Origin: Bacteroidetes bacterium HLUCCA01
GTDB lineage: Bacteria; Bacteroidota; Rhodothermia; Balneolales; HLUCCA01
Reading direction: 5' to 3'
DNA length: 64,000 nucleotides
NCBI GenBank assembly: GCA_001314545.1
Contig: LIHN01000018.1
Location: forward strand, 1-64,000
Shown here in pieces: positions 10,382 through 18,859 of the stretch. Each line of letters opens with the position of its first letter. The stretch's first letter is position 1. A program made the translations under genes and the position numbers. The notes under the pieces are model-generated. The model had not been told where the DNA came from, searched no databases, and saw nothing but the letters and a program-made list of their open reading frames with translations.

Positions 10382-11284
10382 TCACTTTTTCTTGCTGAGT
10401 TCAAACAGGATGCGTTTTTCTTCAGCGGAGAGACTGGCGTACCCTTTTTTGGAAATTTTATCGAGGATACGGTCCATTTCCGATTGCTGCTGCTCTTCAA
10501 TCTCCTCGATTATATCCGCATCGGTCACAACCCGCATATTGGGATTGCGGGCACGGCGGCTGCCGGTCGTGGAGGAAGTCGCGCCCGATTTGCCGCTGCC
10601 CGATGAAAACACGCCTGCGTACCGGGCTGCAAGAGAACCGATCCACGCATCGTAGTTGTAACCGCGCTGGTAACCGCGCATCAGCAGGTACCCCCACAAT
10701 GCCCCGCCGAGGTGTACCACGCGGGCAATATTATCGCCGGAATTCAGAAACAGCACATCCAGAATAATGAGTCCGGCTACCATGTATCGTGCCTGAATGG
10801 GCGGCAGGAACAGCAGCATAATCTGCTGATAGGGAAACAACATGGCAAACACCACCATCATGCCAAATACAGCTCCGGAAGCCCCAATTGTAGGGGCGTC
10901 GGCGAAACCGGAAAGCAGTACGTGAATGAGGCCGCCGCCGATCCCTGCGCCCAGATAGAGCACCGAAAAATTCCGCGGTCCCAGCGTGTCTTCCACCGGC
11001 TTGCCCATCCACCACAGCCACAGCATGTTGAACAGAATATGAAAACCGCCTCCATGCAGGAACATGTAGGTCACCAGTCGCCATGGCTGGTAGAGATTTT
11101 CAAGCCCGTCCGGCGACAGTCCGAGCCAGGTGATAAGGGCTGCGTTGACCACCGACAAACCGAAAAGGTCGGCCAGGGCCTGCAGCAAAAAAACCACGAT
11201 GTTAATCAATAACACCCATCGGAGCGCCGATGGCAGCCGCATAAACCCCTGTTTTACCGATTCAAAGAAAGACTCCTGATACAT
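10382..11284 (-). CDS. Rhomboid intramembrane serine protease with long cytosolic tail
   Basis: An integral-membrane serine protease that cleaves transmembrane substrates. The Ser-His dyad is visible as Ser136 in GASGAVFG and His191 in HLGGALWG. The oxyanion-type HxxxN is at His82 and Asn86 (FHILFNMLWLWW). Six hydrophobic segments fill residues 25-200. Residues 215-300 form a hydrophilic, charged tail (NPNMRVVTDADIIEEIEEQ, ending in KKK), a domain of unknown function found in Bacteroidota rhomboids. The gene is 6 bp after a second rhomboid gene and shares its catalytic layout, so the two look like a tandem duplication. Substrates are unknown. Confidence 0.9.
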   Translation of the reverse strand: MYQESFFESVKQGFMRLPSALRWVLLINIVVFLLQALADLFGLSVVNAALITWLGLSPDGLENLYQPWRLVTYMFLHGGGFHILFNMLWLWWMGKPVEDTLGPRNFSVLYLGAGIGGGLIHVLLSGFADAPTIGASGAVFGMMVVFAMLFPYQQIMLLFLPPIQARYMVAGLIILDVLFLNSGDNIARVVHLGGALWGYLLMRGYQRGYNYDAWIGSLAARYAGVFSSGSGKSGATSSTTGSRRARNPNMRVVTDADIIEEIEEQQQSEMDRILDKISKKGYASLSAEEKRILFELSKKK

Positions 11285-11290
11285 AGCCGT

Positions 11291-11926
11291 TTAGTACAGG
11301 TTGGTTGGCATTTTCCAGTAACGGATAAGGATGAAACCCACGATCATGCCCCCGAGGTGGGCAAAGTGAGCAACCCCGCTCATCGTAGAGGTGACCCCGT
11401 TGAACAGTTCGAAGGCACCATACCCGATTACAAGCCACTTCGCTTTAATGGGGATGGGCGGGAATAGCAGGAAGATCTCCCGGTTTGGAAAAAGCATCCC
11501 GAATGCAAGCAAGATTCCGAAGACTCCACCGGAGGCACCGATAACCGGATTCGGTGCTACCAGCATATGAAGGAGTGCCGCACCGATACCACACAGGAAA
11601 TAATAGGTCACAAACCTTCGCGTTCCCCAGATGGCCTCAATCTGCTGACCAAAAATCCATAAAGCAAACAGGTTGAAAAACAGGTGGCCGATGCTGCCGT
11701 GCAGAAACATATAACTGACAAGCTGCCAGGGATAAAACACACCGGGCTCCAGCGGGATAAACCCGATACCGCGGAAGGGCGGATATAACACGAACAGGCC
11801 TTCAAGAATGGAGCCCACCAACGGGGTAGTTTGTGCCACAAAAAACAGCACATTGACAATAAGTAAGTGTTTAACCCCGGGTGGAAAGACCGATGGCATC
11901 CCGAGTCCGCTTGATTGACCTAGCAA
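11291..11926 (-). CDS. Rhomboid intramembrane serine protease (short form)
   Basis: A 211-residue rhomboid protease. Catalytic Ser132 lies in GASGGVFG and His190 in FAHLGGMIVG; His81 and Asn85 are in HLFFNLFALW. The protein is essentially the six-helix core without extra domains and ends at MPTNLY. It is 12 bp downstream of the CrtI-like gene and 6 bp upstream of the longer rhomboid on the same strand, so the run is probably one transcript. Whether the two proteases share substrates cannot be told from sequence. Confidence 0.9.
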   Translation of the reverse strand: MLGQSSGLGMPSVFPPGVKHLLIVNVLFFVAQTTPLVGSILEGLFVLYPPFRGIGFIPLEPGVFYPWQLVSYMFLHGSIGHLFFNLFALWIFGQQIEAIWGTRRFVTYYFLCGIGAALLHMLVAPNPVIGASGGVFGILLAFGMLFPNREIFLLFPPIPIKAKWLVIGYGAFELFNGVTSTMSGVAHFAHLGGMIVGFILIRYWKMPTNLY

Positions 11927-11938
11927 AATGTGTAAAAG

Positions 11939-13447
11939 TTAGTGGGTGTGCAGTTTATCTCGATGTTGTGCAGTCTTATAATATACGTTGATTCCGCTTA
12001 AGGTCACTCCGGGAATTCCCTGTCCGGGATAAACGGTGTCGCCGCACATAAAAAGGCCCCGGAAGGGCGTCACCGCCGGACTCCAGTCCAGTACCGACCG
12101 CTGCATCTGCTGGGGGATGCCTCCAACCCGACCGTTTTTCCGGTACACCCAGTTCTGCCAGGTAACCGGGGTACTGGCAAATGCCGTAACCAGCTCCGCG
12201 GCATCAAAACCGGGCAGTTTGTTCCGCATGGCCTGCAGCAGAAAATCCTGCGAGGCCTGCTTGACCCGGTCGTAGCTGCCGTTAAGCAAGAACCAATCCT
12301 CGGCCGGGGTGTGTGTACTTACATTCATCGCCCTGTACCCTTCCGGCGCCCTGGCATGGTCGCCCCGTCTGGACATCGATACAAAAAAAGAACGCGCTCC
12401 GGTAAATGGCATTGGCTGGTCCAGATGAATCTGGTGATGCAGGGTCATATCCTCCGCATAGGAATCCGTCGTGACCACGCCCATGGTGAAGGCACCCCAG
12501 GCCCGGCTGTAGCGATCCGATTGTCCGGTAAAGTAGGCTTGCAACGCCCCCCCGGTAAGTTCTTTCATATTCCACACCGGCAGATTGGAATACACGAGTC
12601 TGGAGCGGTACACCCTGCCTGCAGCAGTGGTCACATCGTACAGGCCATCCGGTCGGCGGACCACGGAAGTCACCTTGTTTCGGGTAAGGACCTGCCCCCC
12701 TCTGGAGGTTATGTACTCCTGAAGCACCCGAATCATTTCGAGCAGACCGCCCTCCACATAATAGTTGGAGTAATTCGTGTAGGTAATTCCGGCGGCCCCG
12801 AACAAAAACGGCACTTCGCTTGCATCAGCCTGAGCGGTAATCATGAGCTGCTCGTCAATGAAGCGTCGAAACGGTTTGGTGTCAACGCCGTAATCCTGCA
12901 TCACCCGGGCCACGGACTTCCGGGCGAATCGCAGTACGGGAGCGTCCAGCGGCGAGTTGTGTACCGCCAGCCTGAGCCAGTCCACCACGCGCTGTGGGGG
13001 GAAGGTGGTGTTTTGCGATGAGACCTTCCAGACCGTATCGGCAACCTCGAAAGCACGGTTCCAGAATGAGCGCTGTCCGTCCGGATTGCCAAAAACACGT
13101 CCGGCCTCGGCAATCCATGCTTCGCGGTCCTGATAACGGATGCATTTTTTTCCGTCAATATGAACGCTCATTCCCGGACTGATCAGCGTTTTGGGGATGG
13201 TAATGCCCAGCATAGACTCCAGTCGGGCCAGCGGCTGATGCGTATCGAATCCGATAAGCGTGGTAGCGCCCGACTCAAATACATAGCCTTTGCGTTTAAA
13301 CGAGGAGCTGCACCCACCGGGTACGTGGGCGGCTTCCAGGACGATGGGATTCAGCCCGTCACGTGCCAGCAAGGACGCGATGGTCATGCCCCCCATTCCG
13401 GACCCGATGACCAGTGCATCGGTGGTAATAACATGTTCTTGATTCAT
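11939..13447 (-). CDS. FAD-dependent carotenoid desaturase/isomerase-family oxidoreductase
   Basis: A 502-residue flavoprotein of the CrtI/CrtISO/CrtD group, which desaturates, isomerises or saturates long polyenes. The N-terminal Rossmann motif is VIGSGMGGMTIASLLARDG, followed by the family motif VLEAAHVPGGCSSSF. The C-terminal FAD-binding signature is FMCGDTVYPGQGIPGVTLSG. These place it firmly in the superfamily, but the exact reaction (desaturase, cis-trans isomerase or retinol-saturase-like) cannot be assigned. No phytoene synthase is next to it. The same-strand ispG four genes on supplies isoprenoid precursors, so a carotenoid role is plausible but inferred. Confidence 0.8.
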   Translation of the reverse strand: MNQEHVITTDALVIGSGMGGMTIASLLARDGLNPIVLEAAHVPGGCSSSFKRKGYVFESGATTLIGFDTHQPLARLESMLGITIPKTLISPGMSVHIDGKKCIRYQDREAWIAEAGRVFGNPDGQRSFWNRAFEVADTVWKVSSQNTTFPPQRVVDWLRLAVHNSPLDAPVLRFARKSVARVMQDYGVDTKPFRRFIDEQLMITAQADASEVPFLFGAAGITYTNYSNYYVEGGLLEMIRVLQEYITSRGGQVLTRNKVTSVVRRPDGLYDVTTAAGRVYRSRLVYSNLPVWNMKELTGGALQAYFTGQSDRYSRAWGAFTMGVVTTDSYAEDMTLHHQIHLDQPMPFTGARSFFVSMSRRGDHARAPEGYRAMNVSTHTPAEDWFLLNGSYDRVKQASQDFLLQAMRNKLPGFDAAELVTAFASTPVTWQNWVYRKNGRVGGIPQQMQRSVLDWSPAVTPFRGLFMCGDTVYPGQGIPGVTLSGINVYYKTAQHRDKLHTH

Positions 13448-13485
13448 GACCGGTATAACAACCGGAGGCCACCTATTTGTTCCGC

Positions 13486-14274
13486 TTACCAGCGAATAGG
13501 CTCCTTATTCAGAAAAGCTGCAATGCCCTTTTTACAATCTTCGGTGCCGCGTGCCCGGGCGTTGACTTCCGCGGCGTACCGAAGAGCATCATTCCAGTTT
13601 TTGGCGGGCACCTCCCGCAGGACTTCCAGGGTCCGGGAAACCGCCTGAGGACTTACCTGATGGCGAAAAACCTCGCACCACCAGTCGACCCGCCCCTGAA
13701 ACGCATGTTCAGGTACACACTCGGTGACCAGTCCTATTTTTGCGGCCTCCTGTGCATCAATCAGAATCCCGGAGAGCAAGAGTCTGCGCGCCTGGGTCTC
13801 ACCAATTTTGGCAAGTACAAACCGGGACACCAGTGCCGGAACAAATCCGATTCGTGTTTCGGTGTACCCGAAACGGGCCGTATCCGCCGCGATGGTAATA
13901 TCGCACAGGGTCGCCAGTCCGCATCCACCGGCAATCGCGTGACCGTTGATAGCCCCGATTACGGGTTTCGAGCAACGGTAAACCTGCTGAAACATCGCCG
14001 CCAGAGCCTGGGAATCCTCCAGATTCTCCTGATAGGTGGCGGATTGCAGCTGTTTGAGTGCGGCGAGGTCGGCTCCGGCCGAAAATGCTTCACCGGCGCC
14101 GGTTAACAGCACCGCCCGGATATCCTCCCGGTTTTCTATCTCCTGAAATACGTTATGCAGCGCCTCAACGAGCCCACGCGAGAGCGCGTTCCGCTTCTCC
14201 GGACGGTTTAATGTGATGCTTGCGATGCCGTCATCAACATTAAAGAGCAGTAAGGGCGCAGCATCCACGGTCAT
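13486..14274 (-). CDS. Enoyl-CoA hydratase/isomerase family protein (methylglutaconyl-CoA hydratase-like)
   Basis: A 262-residue crotonase-fold enzyme. The CoA/oxyanion segments are [12 protein letters not shown] and [18 protein letters not shown]. Glu139 in [18 protein letters not shown] occupies the position of the second catalytic Glu (Glu164 of rat enoyl-CoA hydratase). The first catalytic Glu position is Gly119. That pattern, with GL before the CD and the PA after GF, resembles LiuC-type methylglutaconyl-CoA hydratases of leucine breakdown more than fatty-acid hydratases; this is inference from motifs. Its ATG overlaps the stop of the ABC ATPase gene (ATGA), so the two are translationally coupled despite unrelated roles. 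Confidence 0.85.
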   Translation of the reverse strand: MTVDAAPLLLFNVDDGIASITLNRPEKRNALSRGLVEALHNVFQEIENREDIRAVLLTGAGEAFSAGADLAALKQLQSATYQENLEDSQALAAMFQQVYRCSKPVIGAINGHAIAGGCGLATLCDITIAADTARFGYTETRIGFVPALVSRFVLAKIGETQARRLLLSGILIDAQEAAKIGLVTECVPEHAFQGRVDWWCEVFRHQVSPQAVSRTLEVLREVPAKNWNDALRYAAEVNARARGTEDCKKGIAAFLNKEPIRW

Positions 14275-14990
14275 ACCAGTGCCGTTGCCAGTCTGGGATT
14301 GGCGACCGGCGCGTCGCTTTCCAGAAGTCCGTCCCGCAGACGGACCACCCGTCGGGCATGCTCGGCGATGTCTTCCTCGTGGGTAACCAGAATAATAGTA
14401 TTACCCTGGGCATACAGGTCCTCAAAAAGCTCCATGATTTCATAGCCGGTTTTGGAATCGAGGTTTCCGGTGGGCTCATCGGCCAGCAGTATCGAGGGAT
14501 TGTTAATCAGGGCGCGGGCAATGGCCACCCGTTGACGCTGTCCGCCGGAGAGCTCATTGGGTTTATGGTGCATTCTGTCGGTCAACCCAACCTTTTCCAT
14601 CACGGCTTCGGCCCGCTCTCTGCGTTCTGAGGTCTTCACGCCGGCGTACACCAGCGGTAATTCAACATTGGCCAGGGCCGATGAACGGGGCAGCAGATTG
14701 AAAGTCTGAAATACGAAACCAATCTCCTTGTTCCGGACCGATGCAAGTTCATTATCGCTGAGGGTCTTTACATCATGGCCGTTCAGAATGTATTCCCCGC
14801 TGGTAGGTGTGTCCAGGCAGCCTACGATGTTCATCATGGTCGACTTTCCCGACCCTGAGGGCCCCATCAGGGCAACGTACTCATTACGGGAGATGTCGAA
14901 GGATACACCACGAAGGGCATGAACAGTCTGGGTGCCCATAACATAGGCTTTAGTAATGTCGGTACAGGAAATAACGGTCTGATGGTCCAT
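14271..14990 (-). CDS. ABC transporter ATP-binding protein, LolD/MacB type
   Basis: The ATPase subunit of a LolD/MacB/FtsE-class ABC system, about 239 residues from the chosen start. The ATG at 14990 (MDHQTVISC) is preferred because GGAG lies six bases upstream; longer open frame upstream runs into tolC. Motifs are Walker [10 protein letters not shown], the Q-loop [10 protein letters not shown], the signature [15 protein letters not shown], Walker [14 protein letters not shown] and the switch His in VTHEED. It is 43 bp downstream of a TolC-like channel gene, as in MacAB-TolC export. However, neither a permease nor a membrane-fusion protein gene is next to it. Confidence 0.93.
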   Translation of the reverse strand: MDHQTVISCTDITKAYVMGTQTVHALRGVSFDISRNEYVALMGPSGSGKSTMMNIVGCLDTPTSGEYILNGHDVKTLSDNELASVRNKEIGFVFQTFNLLPRSSALANVELPLVYAGVKTSERRERAEAVMEKVGLTDRMHHKPNELSGGQRQRVAIARALINNPSILLADEPTGNLDSKTGYEIMELFEDLYAQGNTIILVTHEEDIAEHARRVVRLRDGLLESDAPVANPRLATALV

Positions 14991-15033
14991 AAACGTCTCC
15001 ATAGGTGTATGTTGCATTGGATACGGTGTACGG

Positions 15034-16404
15034 TTACAATTCCGTTGAGATACGTCCGAGGTAGTATTCCAGTAATTTTTCCTGAAATACAAAGCGGTAG
15101 ACCGCCTGAACGCGGTTTGAAGAGGCACTGACAAATTCCGCCTGGGCCTGGGTGAGCTCAATCAGGGTACTTGCCCCGACACGGAATCGCTCCTGCTCGG
15201 TTTCAAAGGCTTTGGTAGCTGCAATCAGACTCCGCTCGGTGGTTTCCAGCTGCTTGGCAGCGGCCGTATAATCGTTGTAGGCCTGTCGGACTTCCTGGAA
15301 AATTTCGAGTCGTTTGGTTTCCAGTTCAAGCACGGCATTTTTGTACTGAATCTGACCGATCTGGACCTGACGGGTGGTGTTAAAGCGGTTAAAAATCGGT
15401 ACCTGAATGCTGAAACCCAGTGAGCGGGAACGATTACGGTCTGAAAACTGGTCGAGGAAGTCGACGGTCTGACGGGTAATGGCACCGGTATTGGGATCCA
15501 GCGTTGTTTCACGGAACTGATCGGAATACCCGCTGGAAAGGGAAGCACTCAATGATACGGTAGGCAGGTAAGCACCGCGGGCGATGCGAAGGTTTTGGGA
15601 TGCGTTGGTAATCTCAATTTCCGTACTGCGCAAATCGCGGCGGGTTTCCATGGCCTGCTCAACCAGCTCGGCCAAGTCGAAGTCCTGCTGAACCAGCGAC
15701 TGATCACGAACTTCCGGAATTTCAAACTCATATTCCTGGAGCGGATCAACCGCCATGATACGAACCAGCTGGAGTTTGTTGATATTCAGAGAATTCTCCT
15801 GCTGCACGATTTCAAACTCATTGCGGGCAACCAATGCTTCCTGATTGTACTGGTCAACCAACGGTCGCATTCCCACTTCAACCTGGGCCTGAATCTGCTC
15901 GAGCTGTTGTCGGGATGATTCCAGGTTTTCCTGGGCGATGGTGAGCAGTTCCTCACCCAAAATCACATTCAGGTAAGCTACAGCGGTATTGAATATCACG
16001 TTTTCGCGCTGTCTTTCCAGCATTTCCTCAGCAGAAAGCCGGGCCGACTGCGTGGCACGCAGGTTGTTGATATTACGAAGTCCGTCAAAAATAACTACAC
16101 TACCACCGATAGAGCCGTTCATGGTGTTGGTCGTGAAATCATCAAACTGCAGGGTTTCCTGCACAAACTGCCGACCGGTTCGCCGGGTACCGCCGAAGTT
16201 GGCGTTCAAATTAGGAAGGAAATCCAGCTGGGCGCTGCGGACGTTGGCATCCTGAATTCCCATGTTGTTTTCAGCCTGTTTGAGTGCGGGATTATTTTCG
16301 AGGGCCAGGTCGATGGCCTGCTGCAAGGTAATGGTTTGTGCCTGTTGGGACTGACCCGCCACGGTGAGCCCGAAGATGAGGGTAACGAGAAGTGTAAATC
16401 GCAT
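15034..16404 (-). CDS. TolC-family outer-membrane efflux channel
   Basis: A 456-residue outer-membrane channel subunit that would form a trimer and export small molecules or proteins with an inner-membrane pump. A signal peptide is at 1-22. The protein shows the two-fold repeat typical of the family: [19 protein letters not shown] near the start and a second set of long amphipathic helices at about 230-440, each with an [19 protein letters not shown]-type strand entry. Length fits the family (about 450-490). It is first in a probable operon with the ABC ATPase and hydratase genes. The cargo is unknown. Confidence 0.9.
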   Translation of the reverse strand: MRFTLLVTLIFGLTVAGQSQQAQTITLQQAIDLALENNPALKQAENNMGIQDANVRSAQLDFLPNLNANFGGTRRTGRQFVQETLQFDDFTTNTMNGSIGGSVVIFDGLRNINNLRATQSARLSAEEMLERQRENVIFNTAVAYLNVILGEELLTIAQENLESSRQQLEQIQAQVEVGMRPLVDQYNQEALVARNEFEIVQQENSLNINKLQLVRIMAVDPLQEYEFEIPEVRDQSLVQQDFDLAELVEQAMETRRDLRSTEIEITNASQNLRIARGAYLPTVSLSASLSSGYSDQFRETTLDPNTGAITRQTVDFLDQFSDRNRSRSLGFSIQVPIFNRFNTTRQVQIGQIQYKNAVLELETKRLEIFQEVRQAYNDYTAAAKQLETTERSLIAATKAFETEQERFRVGASTLIELTQAQAEFVSASSNRVQAVYRFVFQEKLLEYYLGRISTEL

Positions 16405-16464
16405 AAAAAGATGGGTTACAAATGGGTTTTAAACGTAATGCTTTAGACGAACCGTAATTAGTAT

Positions 16465-16489
16465 GGTTGCATTCCATTGACTTGCAACC
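16465..16489. promoter_or_regulatory. Inverted repeat upstream of the tolC-like gene
   Basis: GGTTGCA (16465-16471) and TGCAACC (16483-16489) are perfect 7-bp arms around an 11-bp spacer, about 60 bp before the tolC start. On the coding strand a TTGCAA ... TACTAA pair with an 18-bp gap overlaps it, so it may be an operator on a sigma70-type promoter. There is no T-run, so a terminator is unlikely. Confidence 0.3.
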
Positions 16490-16517
16490 ACTAACAGAAA
16501 AGAATGAAATGATTGAA

Positions 16518-16871
16518 TCAGCGGGACTTTCCGGCGCCCACATCTTCCACAAAAGACACAATTTTATCAACGGCTTTGCGGGCGGCATAGGTTTTCAGGG
16601 CCGCCACCACCGAACCGATAACCGTGATTTTACCGGAGGCGGACCTGCCGTCATCCCGGTTTCCGGCCAGGAAACCGATTAAAACTGCCGCGCCAACCAG
16701 TTTCAGGGGGTGCTTTTGAACCCATTTTCGGGGATCAACCGTTTCGGTTACATCCTCCTGAATATCAGTTATATGGCCCGACAAATCCGATTCGAGTTTA
16801 TTCAGCTCGGCTTTCAATGCAGCCTTGCGGTCTTCCAGATCTTTTTTGAGTCGGGCAGTTCGTTCATCCAT
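16518..16871 (-). CDS. YqjD/ElaB-like small membrane-anchored protein
   Basis: A 117-residue protein with a long charged helix (residues 1-50, rich in Glu and Lys), then a short segment DPRKWVQKHPLKLVGAAVLIGFLAG. This matches the layout of YqjD/ElaB (DUF883) proteins, which anchor by a C-terminal hydrophobic stretch with a glycine pattern and have been linked to ribosomes and stationary phase in E. coli. Here a further hydrophilic tail follows the anchor. It is third in a trio with a YqjE-like and another YqjD-like gene (17421-17630), 8 bp apart. The assignment rests on architecture rather than clear identity. Confidence 0.6.
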   Translation of the reverse strand: MDERTARLKKDLEDRKAALKAELNKLESDLSGHITDIQEDVTETVDPRKWVQKHPLKLVGAAVLIGFLAGNRDDGRSASGKITVIGSVVAALKTYAARKAVDKIVSFVEDVGAGKSR

Positions 16872-16879
16872 AATTATTT

Positions 16880-17416
16880 TCAGCTTGTTTTCGACTTAGT
16901 GGGCGCAATGGGAGATTCAACAAGAACGGTTTCGTCGTTGTGCCGGGCAGGCGCCGATACGGTTGGATCGGCCATAACGGCTGCGCCGTTCGGACCGGCT
17001 GCGCCAGATACACCGGTTTCATCGCCGGAATCATCCACGCCGGACGAATCAGAACGGTTATCATTGAGAAATTCCCGGGCGATACGCTCCCTGACCTTGT
17101 CTTCAATGGCTTCGGGGGCCAGCAGATAAACCACAAGGGCAAAGACGGCGAGGAAAAGAGCGACTACCCCGAAACCCATCGCATAGCTGTCCAGCAGGTC
17201 GCCCAGGAAAAAGCCCGCAGCCAGCAGAAAAAAAAGCAGGGCCATCAGTGCAATCAGCGTAGTTGCAACCGTCGAGGCAGTCTTGGCGAAAATGTTCGCT
17301 ATTTTCTCCCCGGTTTCCAGGGCTACCAGTTCCAGGCGCTTTTCAACATAGGCCCGCATATCAACGGGAATTTGTTTGAGTCGGTCCAGGACGGAATGTT
17401 TGGGTAAGTCAGTCAT
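16880..17416 (-). CDS. YqjE-like phage-holin-fold inner-membrane protein
   Basis: About 178 residues from the ATG at 17416 (MTDLPKHS), chosen because the extra upstream codons overlap the preceding gene's end and add nothing conserved. An amphipathic N-terminal helix (VEKRLELVALETGEKIANI) is followed by two transmembrane helices (about 45-65 and 75-95: TLIALMALLFFLLAAGFFLG and FGVVALFLAVFALVVYLLA). This is the classic YqjE/Holin-X arrangement. The rest is a low-complexity, acidic and Ala/Pro-rich cytosolic tail. The neighbours on both sides are YqjD-like. Despite the family name there is no sign of a phage. Confidence 0.65.
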   Translation of the reverse strand: MTDLPKHSVLDRLKQIPVDMRAYVEKRLELVALETGEKIANIFAKTASTVATTLIALMALLFFLLAAGFFLGDLLDSYAMGFGVVALFLAVFALVVYLLAPEAIEDKVRERIAREFLNDNRSDSSGVDDSGDETGVSGAAGPNGAAVMADPTVSAPARHNDETVLVESPIAPTKSKTS

Positions 17417-17420
17417 GCAA

Positions 17421-17630
17421 TTAGTCTCTGCTGAAAAGACGACCAAGCAGGTAGCCCAGCGCCAGGCCTGCACCAATGGCAAGCAGGGGCTTCTGTCTGA
17501 TCAGCTCTTCGGCTTCGGATTTCAGGTCCTGTATGCGGGCCTGCAGGTCTTCGTTTTCAATATAATTTTTTCCGGCTTCGCTGAGCTCGTTTAACCGCCG
17601 GGTAAGGGTATCAAGCGTTGTTTGCTGCAT
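17421..17630 (-). CDS. Small YqjD-like membrane-anchored protein
   Basis: A 69-residue protein with a coiled-coil-like N-terminal half (residues 1-44). It ends in the hydrophobic glycine-patterned anchor QKPLLAIGAGLALGYLLGRL, as DUF883/YqjD proteins do. A strong ribosome-binding site, AGGAGG, lies six bases before the ATG at 17630. The stop is 4 bp before the YqjE-like start, so the trio is an operon. Function is unknown beyond likely membrane attachment of a cytosolic helix. Confidence 0.7.
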   Translation of the reverse strand: MQQTTLDTLTRRLNELSEAGKNYIENEDLQARIQDLKSEAEELIRQKPLLAIGAGLALGYLLGRLFSRD

Positions 17631-17749
17631 TTCCTGCCTCCTGTTATTTGTAACCGTAATATAGGGCTGCAGTTACAATTTTCGAACTGCTGCTTGCCGT
17701 TCAGGCAGTTATTTACACCTATTATCAACAAGGTTGTGGTACTGACAGT

Positions 17750-18859
17750 TCAGACCAGTGCAAACATGCGCCCGGGACGCTGTTTAACCCATCCGGCAAG
17801 TTCCATCTGCAATAAAACGGCCGAGACCTGCGGCAGCGGCAGACGGGTACTGCGAGATAGTCCGTCAAGATCCAGTTCCCCCTTGTTTGCCAGGGCATCC
17901 CAGCAGGCCGATGCTCCTGCTGACAGCCCCTCCGGCTTGACCAGCTTGCCGATTTTTCCATCGCTGAAGGCTTTGAACTGCATCCAGGGGAATTCGGAAA
18001 TGATGTCTTCGATGTGTTCAACAAGTTTGCCGCTGGCCTCCCGAATAAGCTTGTGGCAACCGGCCGCCCGGGTATTGGTCAGGTTATGGGGAACCACAAA
18101 AACCTCGCGATTCTGCTCCAGGGCGAGTCGGGCCGTGATCATACTGCCGCCTTCCGCGCCGGTTTCCACCACCAGAATACCCACCGACAGCCCGCTGACA
18201 ACCCGGTTGCGGGTCGGGAAGTTCATATAATCCGGCTTGGTACCCGGCGGGAACTCACTTACAACGGTGCTCCCCTCCCTGATCATGCGGTCGTACAGAT
18301 CGGTATTTTGCCGGGGATACACCACATCGATACCCGATCCCAGCACGGCGATGGTCTTCCCGCCTTTATCCAGTGCCTGCCGGTGCGACACCGTATCGAT
18401 GCCGTAGGCCAGTCCGGAAACAATGGTGATTCCCTGTTCCACGATTTTCCCGGTGAAATGACGGGCCATATCTTTACCATAGGGCGACGGGGACCGTGTT
18501 CCCACTACGGCGATACCGGCGTGGTTGAGCAGGTCCACGTTCCCCCGTGCCCAAAGTACAACTGGAGGGTCATCAATTTCGCGAAGTAGTTGCGGATAGG
18601 CCGCGTCTTCAGGAATCAGCAGCCGACAGCGAAGGGCTTCCGTACGTCGTACCACGGTGTCTACCATGGCCCAGTTCGAAAACGAACGGATCTGCTCGGT
18701 AACCACCTTCCCAAATCCGGGAATAGCCAGTAAATCGCGCTCCGACAGGCGGAAAATGTCCCGCGGGCGGTCAACACGTTCCAGCAGCAAACGGGAACGG
18801 TGTGCTCCCACCTTCGGAACCAGACTAAGCGCTATGCGGGTTCGGATATCTTCATTCAT
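17750..18859 (-). CDS. dprA: DNA-processing protein DprA (Smf)
   Basis: DprA loads RecA onto incoming single-stranded DNA during natural transformation. At 369 residues it has the full three-part form. A helix-hairpin-helix region lies at about 5-60 (LLAIPGFGKVVTEQI). The Rossmann-like core (about 70-290) carries GTRSPSPYGKDMA and GLAYGIDTVSHRQAL. A C-terminal winged helix spans about 305-369 (ACWDALANKGELDLDGLSR). Its start overlaps the end of obg by 8 bp, so the two are translationally coupled. No other competence gene is in the window. Confidence 0.95.
   Translation of the reverse strand: MNEDIRTRIALSLVPKVGAHRSRLLLERVDRPRDIFRLSERDLLAIPGFGKVVTEQIRSFSNWAMVDTVVRRTEALRCRLLIPEDAAYPQLLREIDDPPVVLWARGNVDLLNHAGIAVVGTRSPSPYGKDMARHFTGKIVEQGITIVSGLAYGIDTVSHRQALDKGGKTIAVLGSGIDVVYPRQNTDLYDRMIREGSTVVSEFPPGTKPDYMNFPTRNRVVSGLSVGILVVETGAEGGSMITARLALEQNREVFVVPHNLTNTRAAGCHKLIREASGKLVEHIEDIISEFPWMQFKAFSDGKIGKLVKPEGLSAGASACWDALANKGELDLDGLSRSTRLPLPQVSAVLLQMELAGWVKQRPGRMFALV

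Noticed and set aside
16880-17416. Phage holin as a sign of a prophage
   Set aside because: The family name is historical; the neighbours are YqjD-like chromosomal genes and no other phage function is present.
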